64,000 bases of DNA from Agrobacterium arsenijevicii (lineage in GTDB: Bacteria; Pseudomonadota; Alphaproteobacteria; Rhizobiales; Rhizobiaceae). Positions 57,974 to 64,000 of this stretch are shown here, piece after piece. The notes beneath the pieces were generated by a model. That model was not told the origin of the DNA, did no database searches, and was given only the letters and a program-made list of their open reading frames with translations. The stretch spans positions 186,001 to 250,000 of the forward strand of contig JWIT01000003.1 in the NCBI GenBank assembly GCA_000949895.1. The letters run 5' to 3'. Every line of letters begins with the position of its first letter. Positions within the stretch are counted from its first letter, which is position 1. The translations under genes were made by a program, and so were the position numbers.

Positions 57974-58229
57974 ATCGATTGTCCAGTTCACCCCGTACAA
58001 GTTCCAGCCCCCGCGTGGTAATACGGTAAGGCTTGCCGCCAGAGGAGGCTATGGCCCGCTTCCGTTTCAGTTTGCGGAAGGTGAGTAGATCGAGGCCGCT
58101 GAAAATCCAGCCGTCGCGCGTGTAGAGGGCGAGTTTTTCGATTTTGTGGTGGTCGTCTCGAACGAGTTCGATGCTGCCGCCCTGGGCGAGCAGGTGAAGA
58201 ATGCGCTGTTCGGCGCGAGAAATGTCCAT
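57972..58229 (-). CDS. YjhX family toxin-like protein (UPF0386)
   Basis: An 85-residue protein of the YjhX/UPF0386 family: MDISRAEQRILHLLAQGG, DGWIFSGLDLLTFRKLKRKR, and PYRITTRGLELVRGELDNR at the end match the family over its whole length. In E. coli YjhX is described as a toxin neutralised by the acetyltransferase YjhQ. The ribosome site here is weak. A GNAT gene is the divergent neighbour, but whether it is an antitoxin is inference. Confidence 0.85.
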   Translation of the reverse strand: MDISRAEQRILHLLAQGGSIELVRDDHHKIEKLALYTRDGWIFSGLDLLTFRKLKRKRAIASSGGKPYRITTRGLELVRGELDNR

Positions 58230-58543
58230 TTTCGGAAATCCGGTCAGCGTCGTTTAGACGCGTGAAAACAAACCCGGGTGCCGTTAGGGCATCCGGCTCG
58301 GTTTCAGCATGGCCCGGCGCGCAAGAAACTTGCGGGCAGGGCCGTTACCGGGACTCCGATTGAGCGAACATAAAAACTCCTTGCGTACTCTTTTTGGTTA
58401 GCGGGAGAGACTGGCACCGTCAAGTCCGACGAGTGTCACCGGCCGGTGTCGCTCCGACGAAATGGCAGGGATGCGGTGCGGAAACCGCGCTGGCCGAATC
58501 GCACAACCGGTGCTTTACTTCGGTCGGCCATGGAGGGTGCGGC
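58230..58543. other. divergent region between the YjhX-like and GNAT genes
   Basis: 314 bases with no convincing gene. It should hold both promoters; I see only weak matches. A ribosome site GGAGGG at its right end defines the start of the GNAT gene. Confidence 0.4.
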
Positions 58544-59053
58544 TTGATCGTCATTCGCAATGCGCATGAGCAGGAAGCGGAGGTTCTGGCGGCCATCGGC
58601 CTCAGGGCATGGCGGCAGGCGACGATGGCGCTCGGCATCACCACACCGCTTTACGACAACGCTGCCAGCGCCTTTTCCAATTTCACCCGTTCATCCTGGC
58701 TTGCCATCCGGGTGGCGGAATTTGGCGGTGCGGTTGCCGGATGGGCGGCGCGGGAACATTTCAACGAGGCGATTTCCGATTTCTGGATCGATCCGGACTT
58801 TCAGCGCCGGGGTATCGGCAGTCTCCTGCTCGCGGACATCGAACGGCAGATATTGCAAAGGGATTTCGAAACCATCCGGCTTGAAACCCATGCGCAGAAC
58901 GAACCGGCGGTCGCCTTTTTCAGGCACCATGGTTACAGCGTCCACTGGCTCTCCGTTTCCTATGCGCCGAAGCTTGACCGCGACGTGCAATCCGTCGGCC
59001 TGCAAAAGCAGCTGGTCGAGGTCGAGAGCGACCTTTATGGGCCGGGGTTCTGA
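58544..59053 (+). CDS. GNAT family N-acetyltransferase
   Basis: A 169-residue acetyltransferase. I choose the TTG at 58544 because GGAGGGT lies 6 nt upstream and the frame further up looks non-coding. Acetyl-CoA motif A is FQRRGIGSLLLADIERQI (about residues 87-104), and the C-terminal part has NEPAVAFFRHHGY. It is divergent from the YjhX-like gene, and its last 19 nt overlap the DUF1294 gene on the other strand. Substrate unknown. Confidence 0.82.
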   Translation: MIVIRNAHEQEAEVLAAIGLRAWRQATMALGITTPLYDNAASAFSNFTRSSWLAIRVAEFGGAVAGWAAREHFNEAISDFWIDPDFQRRGIGSLLLADIERQILQRDFETIRLETHAQNEPAVAFFRHHGYSVHWLSVSYAPKLDRDVQSVGLQKQLVEVESDLYGPGF

Positions 59054-59367
59054 GCGAGGGCCTGCAGGCCGTTCACAAGCCGTATCGGCCAGTCCGGCAT
59101 GATGGCGAAGGAGGCGACAAGGCCTGCCTGCAATATCACGATGGATATCAGGATGCTGTGGAAGGGTTCCTTGCGGGTTTTGTGCCGCAGCAGGCGTTGC
59201 GCGGAGATCGCGCCCATGCTGCCGCCCACGAGAGCAAGCGATAACAGTGTGCTTTCCCGAATGCGCCAGCCGCCGTTTCTTGCCGCCTCCTTGTCCCACC
59301 AATAGACAAGAAAGACGAAAAGATTGAAGGCGATATAGGTCATGAAACAGAGAGCGATCATCGTCAT
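59035..59367 (-). CDS. DUF1294 family membrane protein
   Basis: A 110-residue membrane protein with about three hydrophobic spans (3-22, 38-58, 75-95). YWWDKEAARNGGWRIRESTL and ALVGGSMGAISAQRLLRHKT are the DUF1294 signatures. Function unknown. It stands between a GNAT gene and gatB. Confidence 0.88.
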   Translation of the reverse strand: MTMIALCFMTYIAFNLFVFLVYWWDKEAARNGGWRIRESTLLSLALVGGSMGAISAQRLLRHKTRKEPFHSILISIVILQAGLVASFAIMPDWPIRLVNGLQALAQNPGP

Positions 59368-59518
59368 GGCGTGAATTGAAATTCAGAACCGTAAAAAATA
59401 CGTATGCAGCGCCGCCGAAAACCCGGCGCTTCGTGCGACAGGGCGCAAGATGTCTTGCGCCCGCGCGCCATATGTTCTACCCACCAGAGCCAAAGAACCC
59501 GTATTTCGTGAGCTTCAG

Positions 59519-61024
59519 ATGACCCTTGTAGACGTGCGCACCCCCGACCCGAAACGCTTCATTCCCGGCGCCACCGGCGATTGGGAAATCGTGATCGGCC
59601 TGGAGGTGCATGCGCAGGTTCTCTCCAATTCCAAGCTGTTCTCCGGCGCTTCGACCACTTTCGGCAATGCGCCGAACTCCAACGTGTCGCTGGTGGACGC
59701 GGCCATGCCCGGCATGCTTCCCGTCATCAACGAGGAGTGCGTCAAGCAGGCGGTGCGCACCGGTCTCGGCCTGAAGGCCAAGATCAACAACCGTTCGATC
59801 TTCGACCGCAAGAACTACTTCTATCCGGATTTGCCGCAGGGCTACCAGATTTCGCAGTTCAAGGACCCGATCGTCGGTGAGGGCATCATCACCATTTCAC
59901 TCGGTCCGGACCGTCAGGGCAATTTCGAAGATATCGAGATCGGCATCGAGCGCCTGCATCTGGAGCAGGACGCCGGCAAGTCCATGCACGACCAGCACCC
60001 GACCATGTCCTTCGTGGACCTGAACCGTTCGGGCGTGGCGCTGATGGAAATCGTTTCCAAGCCGGACATGCGCTCCTCGGATGAGGCAAAGGCCTATCTC
60101 ACCAAGCTGCGCTCCATCGTGCGTTATCTCGGCACCTGCGACGGCAACATGGATGAAGGCTCGATGCGCGCCGACGTCAACGTCTCCGTGCGCCGCCCGG
60201 GCGAAGGTTTCGGCACGCGCTGCGAAATCAAGAACGTCAACTCCATCCGTTTCGTCGGCCAGGCCATCGAATATGAGGCGCGCCGCCAGATCGCCATTCT
60301 GGAAGACGGCGGTGCCATTGATCAGGAAACTCGCCTGTTCGACCCCGGCAAGGGTGAGACGCGCTCGATGCGCTCCAAGGAAGACGCGCATGATTACCGC
60401 TATTTCCCCGATCCGGACCTGTTGCCGCTCGAATTCGACGATGCATTCGTCGAGGCGCTGAAGGTCGATCTGCCGGAGCTTCCCGACGACAAGAAGGCGC
60501 GTTTCGTGGCCGATCTCGGGCTGTCGATCTATGACGCCTCGATCCTCGTTTCGGAAAAGGCGATTGCCGATTATTACGAGGCCGTTGCTGCCGGCCGCGA
60601 TGCGAAGGCTGCCGCCAACTGGGTCATCAACGATCTTCTTGGCGCGCTGAACAAGTTCGGCAAGGATATCGAGACGACGCCGGTTTCGCCGGAACAGCTC
60701 GGTGGCATCATCGACCTCATCAAGGCCGAGACCATTTCCGGCAAGATCGCCAAGGATGTGTTCGAAATCATCTGGAACGAGGGCGGTAACCCGGCTGAAA
60801 TCGTCGAGACGCGCGGCATGAAGCAGGTGACGGATACCGGCGCCATCGAAAAGGCCGTGGACGAGATCATCGCCGCAAACCCCGATCAGGTCGAGAAGGT
60901 GAAGGCGAAGCCGACGCTTGCCGGCTGGTTCGTCGGCCAGGTCATGAAGGCGACGGGCGGCAAGGCCAACCCGCAGGCCGTGCAGGCGCTGGTGAAGGCC
61001 AAGCTCGGCATCGAGGAAGAGTAA
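59519..61024 (+). CDS. gatB: Asp-tRNA(Asn)/Glu-tRNA(Gln) amidotransferase subunit B
   Basis: Kinase/tRNA-binding subunit of GatCAB, 501 residues from the ATG at 59519. [19 protein letters not shown] begins the catalytic cradle, [14 protein letters not shown] follows, and the C-terminal part is the helical YqeY-like tail ([19 protein letters not shown]). gatC and gatA lie 1.6 kb upstream with three unrelated genes in between. Confidence 0.97.
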   Translation: MTLVDVRTPDPKRFIPGATGDWEIVIGLEVHAQVLSNSKLFSGASTTFGNAPNSNVSLVDAAMPGMLPVINEECVKQAVRTGLGLKAKINNRSIFDRKNYFYPDLPQGYQISQFKDPIVGEGIITISLGPDRQGNFEDIEIGIERLHLEQDAGKSMHDQHPTMSFVDLNRSGVALMEIVSKPDMRSSDEAKAYLTKLRSIVRYLGTCDGNMDEGSMRADVNVSVRRPGEGFGTRCEIKNVNSIRFVGQAIEYEARRQIAILEDGGAIDQETRLFDPGKGETRSMRSKEDAHDYRYFPDPDLLPLEFDDAFVEALKVDLPELPDDKKARFVADLGLSIYDASILVSEKAIADYYEAVAAGRDAKAAANWVINDLLGALNKFGKDIETTPVSPEQLGGIIDLIKAETISGKIAKDVFEIIWNEGGNPAEIVETRGMKQVTDTGAIEKAVDEIIAANPDQVEKVKAKPTLAGWFVGQVMKATGGKANPQAVQALVKAKLGIEEE

Positions 61025-61075
61025 GTGGATTTTGCCTCGTGTCGGTAGAAGCATTGAGGCAGATAGCTTTCATCC

Positions 61076-61157
61076 GTCATCCTCGGGCTTGTCCCGAGGA
61101 TCTAATGACCCACAAGGTTCACCGTGCTTAGATCCTCGGGACAAGCCCGAGGATGAC
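61076..61157. repeat. perfect 30-bp inverted repeat with self-palindromic arms
   Basis: Arms at 61076-61105 and 61128-61157 are exact reverse complements over 30 bases, with a 22-nt loop. Each arm is itself a hairpin (ATCCTCGGG, five bases, CCCGAGGAT). This looks like a dispersed intergenic palindromic element of the kind scattered in Rhizobiales genomes. It sits between gatB and a GNAT gene, and could also end gatB transcripts. Confidence 0.85.
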
Positions 61158-61232
61158 GTCGAGGACGAGGGACTGACATCACGTCTGCCGGGATCAATGC
61201 CCGGCATTTCTGTTTCAAGACGGAGCCCAATC

Positions 61233-61730
61233 ATGTTTTTCATCCGCACGGCAAGCCAGCGCGATATCGAGCCGGTCCGGGTACTGCTCGCCACGACTTG
61301 GCACGCGACCTATGACGCGATCTACGGCGCCGACAAGGTGAACGAGCTGATTGCGGCTTGGCATTCGCCGCAGGCCATGAAGGACCGTGTTGAGAAAAAA
61401 GGCGGCGAGTTTCTGGTGGCTGATGATGGTAAGCGGATTGGCGGTATGGCCTATGGCTCCATGTCCACCAAAATGGTGAAGACGGCCCTGCTGCACCAGC
61501 TTTATGTGGCCCCGGAATTCCAGCGCCAGGGCGTCGGCCGCGATCTCTTTGCCGAACTCGAAACCTGCTTTCCGGATGCGGAAATCATGCGTCTTGAAGT
61601 CGAGCCTAAAAATACTGTCGCAATCGCCTTTTATGAAGGCGTCGGTTTTGCCGAAGTAGATCGAATCGAGCGCATGGCGGGCATCGAGGGTTTGCCCGGC
61701 ATCGTAATGGAAAAGAGCCTGAAACGATGA
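61233..61730 (+). CDS. GNAT family N-acetyltransferase
   Basis: A 165-residue acetyltransferase from the ATG at 61233 (GGAG upstream). Acetyl-CoA motif: VAPEFQRQGVGRDLFAELE (about 90-108), then NTVAIAFYEGVGF. Its stop overlaps the next GNAT gene by 4 nt, so the two are co-translated. Substrate unknown. Confidence 0.88.
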   Translation: MFFIRTASQRDIEPVRVLLATTWHATYDAIYGADKVNELIAAWHSPQAMKDRVEKKGGEFLVADDGKRIGGMAYGSMSTKMVKTALLHQLYVAPEFQRQGVGRDLFAELETCFPDAEIMRLEVEPKNTVAIAFYEGVGFAEVDRIERMAGIEGLPGIVMEKSLKR

Positions 61731-62200
61731 ATGCGACACTGGACAAGCTGATAATCCGCACGGCAAGGCAAGAGGATGTTCCGGCGCTCGCCGCCATCTA
61801 TGCCGCCGACGAGGTCGGGGGCCATGGCGATACCGCCGACGAATCGGCGTTGCCGGATTATCTCGCGGCTTTCCGCGACATAGAGGCATCGCCCACCGAG
61901 ACGCTCTACGTGGCTGAACTGGAGGGGGAGGTCGTCGGCACGTTTCAGACGGCCATCCTGACCAAGCTCATCGGGCGCGGGGCGAAATCCATGATGATCG
62001 AGGCGGTGCAGACGCGGTCCGACATGCGCGGCCGCGGCATCGGCGCAGTGATGATCAACTATTGCCTTGAGGAAGCGCGGCGCAGCGGTCTGAACGCCGT
62101 ACAGCTCACCTCGAACATGGCCCGGTTGGATGCGCATCGCTTCTACGAGCGGCTGGGTTTCGAGAAGCGGCATTTAGGCTTCAGGATGAAGCTGAAATAG
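61727..62200 (+). CDS. GNAT family N-acetyltransferase
   Basis: A 157-residue acetyltransferase starting inside the stop of the preceding one. Motif A is TRSDMRGRGIGAVMINYCL (about 97-115), followed by LTSNMARLDAHRFYERLGF. It is of a different GNAT branch from its neighbour, so the pair is not a recent duplication. Confidence 0.9.
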   Translation: MNATLDKLIIRTARQEDVPALAAIYAADEVGGHGDTADESALPDYLAAFRDIEASPTETLYVAELEGEVVGTFQTAILTKLIGRGAKSMMIEAVQTRSDMRGRGIGAVMINYCLEEARRSGLNAVQLTSNMARLDAHRFYERLGFEKRHLGFRMKLK

Positions 62201-62310
62201 CGCGGATATATCTCGAAATGCTGGACAATCGCCGTGAGGGGCGGCATAAGCTTCTCTTGTGCCATGCGATTTAAAATCGCTGCGGCGCATTCAAGCCCGA
62301 GGAACACATA

Positions 62311-62709
62311 ATGAAGACTCTCCTGACGCAAATCTTCACCTGGTGGAACGGCCAGACGATTGGAACCCGGTTTCACACCTGGCGTTTCGGCAAGAAGGTC
62401 GGACAGGACGAGTTGGGCAACACCTATTATGAAGGCGGCACGACCTCTTGGGGCATGCCGCGCCGCTGGGTGATCTACAACGGTTATGCCGAAGCTTCGG
62501 CCATTCCGCCCGGCTGGCATGGCTGGATGCATTACCGCACCGACGTGCCGCCGAGCCAGGAAACCTACGTTCCGCGCGAATGGCAGAAGGCGCATCAGAC
62601 CAACCTCACTGGCACGTCCAAGGCCTATCGCCCTCAAGGGTCTCTGGCTGTGGCCGGCGAGCGCCCGCGCGTGACCGGCGACTACGACGCCTGGACCCCC
62701 GGCAACTGA
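62311..62709 (+). CDS. complex I accessory subunit, NDUFA12 (B17.2) family
   Basis: A 132-residue protein of the NDUFA12 family, an accessory subunit of alphaproteobacterial and mitochondrial complex I. The Trp/Gly-rich features are clear: FTWWNGQTIGTRFHTWRFG, VGQDELGNTYYEGG, RRWVIYNGYAEAS and PPGWHGWMHYRTDVPPS. It lies 42 kb from the nuo operon. CGAGGAACACATA precedes the ATG. Confidence 0.93.
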   Translation: MKTLLTQIFTWWNGQTIGTRFHTWRFGKKVGQDELGNTYYEGGTTSWGMPRRWVIYNGYAEASAIPPGWHGWMHYRTDVPPSQETYVPREWQKAHQTNLTGTSKAYRPQGSLAVAGERPRVTGDYDAWTPGN

Positions 62710-62839
62710 GAATTGTGATGCGCGGTGTTGTGCAAAACGCCGCGCTTACGCCGGACCTCACCGGTTTTTGCCACATTCCGCCCTTACGCGTTGATCCGGT
62801 CGTCGTCTCGACACAGGCAATTTTTTGGAGACATATCGT

Positions 62840-63277
62840 ATGAGGATATTCACGCGGGATCGCTCTTTGCGTGCGCTGACAGTGTCGCTGTTTGCGGCGG
62901 TCTCTGCCGTCATCCTCATTTCGCCCGTCTCCGCCGCCCGTCTTGAAAACCGCGTCGCGGTGTTTTCCGGCATCGACAAGATCACCGGCCGCATCACTTC
63001 TTTCGATGTCTATATTAACGAGACGGTGCAGTTCGGTGCGCTTCAGGTGACGCCGAAGGTCTGTTATTCCCGCGACCAGACGGAAACCCAGAAGATCGAC
63101 GCTTTCATCGAAGTCGATGAAATCACCCTCGACCGCAAGATCCGTCGGATTTTCACCGGCTGGATGTTCGCCGACAGCCCCGGCCTCAACGCCGTCGAGC
63201 ACCCGATCTACGACGTCTGGCTGACTGGCTGCAAGCAGGACTCCACCGTTCCCGCTCCCTCTACGGCAAAAAAATAA
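62840..63277 (+). CDS. DUF2155 exported protein
   Basis: A 145-residue protein with an N-terminal signal peptide (hydrophobic core LTVSLFAAVSAVILIS, cut near VSAA). The mature part shows the DUF2155 features: VAVFSGIDKITGRITSFDV, QFGALQVTPKVCYSRD, FTGWMFADSPGLNAVEHP and a C-terminal VWLTGC. Two cysteines may form a disulfide. TTGGAG lies 9 nt before the ATG. It is 130 nt after the NDUFA12 gene; function unknown. Confidence 0.88.
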   Translation: MRIFTRDRSLRALTVSLFAAVSAVILISPVSAARLENRVAVFSGIDKITGRITSFDVYINETVQFGALQVTPKVCYSRDQTETQKIDAFIEVDEITLDRKIRRIFTGWMFADSPGLNAVEHPIYDVWLTGCKQDSTVPAPSTAKK

Positions 63278-63293
63278 CCCTACGTTATGATTT

Positions 63294-63908
63294 TTAGAAC
63301 TGCAGGTTGGGCCGGTTGACGGCCTGATCGAGCATTTTCGCATATTGCTGCTTCGGCACATCGATTGCGCCGAATGTCTTCAGATGCTCGGTGGTGAATT
63401 GTGTGTCGAGCAGCACGAAACCGCTCGCCCTCAGCCGTTCCACCAGATGCACGAGACAAATCTTGGAGGCGTTGGTGCGGCGGGAAAACATGCTTTCGCC
63501 GAAGAATGCGGCTCCGAGCGACACGCCGTAAAGCCCGCCGACCAGTTCCTTGCCGTCCCACGCCTCGACGCTATGGGCGTGGCCGATCTGGTGCAGTTCG
63601 GTGTAGAGCTTGCGAATGGTGGAATTGATCCAGGTGCTTGGCCTGTCCGGCGCTGCCGCAGCACAGCCCGCCATCACCGCTTCGAAAGCGGTGTTGAAGC
63701 GTATGTCGAACGGCTTCCTGCGCATTGCCTTGGCGAGGCTTTTGGAAATGTGGAAATCATTGAGCGGGATGATACCGCGAATCTCGGGCTCGACCCAGAA
63801 AAGCTCCGGATCATCTGCCGAATCGGCCATGGGAAACAGGCCAGCGGAATAGGCGCGCAGCAATATATCGACGGTTATGCCGTTATTTCTGCTGCGCCGC
63901 CCAACCAT
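63294..63908 (-). CDS. aat: leucyl/phenylalanyl-tRNA--protein transferase
   Basis: Adds Leu or Phe to N-terminal Arg or Lys of proteins, marking them for ClpAP (N-end rule). It has 204 residues. The signatures are [14 protein letters not shown] near the start, [38 protein letters not shown] (catalytic core) and [15 protein letters not shown]. It starts 6 nt after the accC stop, so it is the downstream gene of the acc operon. Convergent with DUF2155. Confidence 0.95.
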   Translation of the reverse strand: MVGRRSRNNGITVDILLRAYSAGLFPMADSADDPELFWVEPEIRGIIPLNDFHISKSLAKAMRRKPFDIRFNTAFEAVMAGCAAAAPDRPSTWINSTIRKLYTELHQIGHAHSVEAWDGKELVGGLYGVSLGAAFFGESMFSRRTNASKICLVHLVERLRASGFVLLDTQFTTEHLKTFGAIDVPKQQYAKMLDQAVNRPNLQF

Positions 63909-63914
63909 ATCGTC

Positions 63915-64000
63915 TTAGTGAGACGCATCACCGGCCAGGTATTTCTCCAGCCAGTGAATGTCGTAATTGCCATTGAGGATATCTTCGTTCTGAAGAAGAT
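63915..64000 (-). CDS. accC: biotin carboxylase C-terminus (partial)
   Basis: The last 28 codons of a - strand gene whose start lies beyond the right edge. The tail reads LLQNEDILNGNYDIHWLEKY, then LAGDASH and TAA, which is the typical end of the AccC subunit of acetyl-CoA carboxylase. It is in front of aat in the usual rhizobial order. Confidence 0.85.
   Translation of the reverse strand, partial: LLQNEDILNGNYDIHWLEKYLAGDASH

Overview
The window is about 60% GC and gene-dense. It reads as the chromosome of an alphaproteobacterium of the Rhizobiaceae, most likely an Agrobacterium (A. tumefaciens/fabrum group). The reasons are the layout of the 14-subunit complex I operon followed by birA, rnj, proS, lolCD and dnaE; a divK-pleD pair; short (ProS type 2) prolyl-tRNA synthetase; a GatCAB amidotransferase; UPF0173 and YjhX (UPF0386) genes; and alphaproteobacterial regulatory motifs (direct-repeat LexA boxes, CtrA boxes, GANTC). 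I saw no prophage, insertion sequence, CRISPR array or plasmid gene. All protein genes look intact except accC, which is cut by the right edge.

Left part (1-20 kb): a secreted phytase/esterase-like protein, tRNA-Val(UAC), two near-identical tRNA-Asp(GUC) genes, then nuoA-N on the + strand. The nuo operon carries two extra genes (a GFA-family zinc protein between nuoC and nuoD, a small secreted protein between nuoD and nuoE), and its NuoE has a long C-terminal extension.

20-31 kb (+ strand): birA, RNase J, a DUF1467 membrane protein, proS, lolC/E-lolD and dnaE. Just before dnaE lies a 28-codon membrane-peptide gene behind a three-unit LexA (SOS) operator. It was found by reading the gap between lolD and dnaE and is the most interesting item here.

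31-37 kb: L,D-transpeptidase, DinB with an N-terminal zinc-ribbon-like extension, DUF3572, then the cell-cycle/c-di-GMP regulators divK and pleD.

37-49 kb (- strand): pyrB-pyrC'-plsY-dprA, then topA-rnr-DUF983-NUDIX-MFS-rpmG. The dihydroorotase homologue next to pyrB has lost the metal ligands and is probably a structural partner of aspartate transcarbamoylase, not an enzyme.

49-64 kb: AidB-like acyl-CoA dehydrogenase, GNAT acetyltransferases, an ornithine-cyclodeaminase family protein divergent from a TetR regulator, a CtrA-boxed pair of small membrane protein genes, ruvX, a PhnA-like protein, UPF0173, gatC-gatA, a YjhX-like toxin gene, a GNAT gene, DUF1294, gatB, two overlapping GNAT genes, the complex I accessory subunit NDUFA12, a DUF2155 exported protein, aat and the end of accC.

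Functional themes are respiration (nuo plus NDUFA12), replication and repair (dnaE, dinB, topA, dprA, ruvX), translation (proS, gatCAB, rpmG, tRNAs), pyrimidine and phospholipid synthesis (pyrB, plsY) and cell-cycle control (divK, pleD, CtrA sites).
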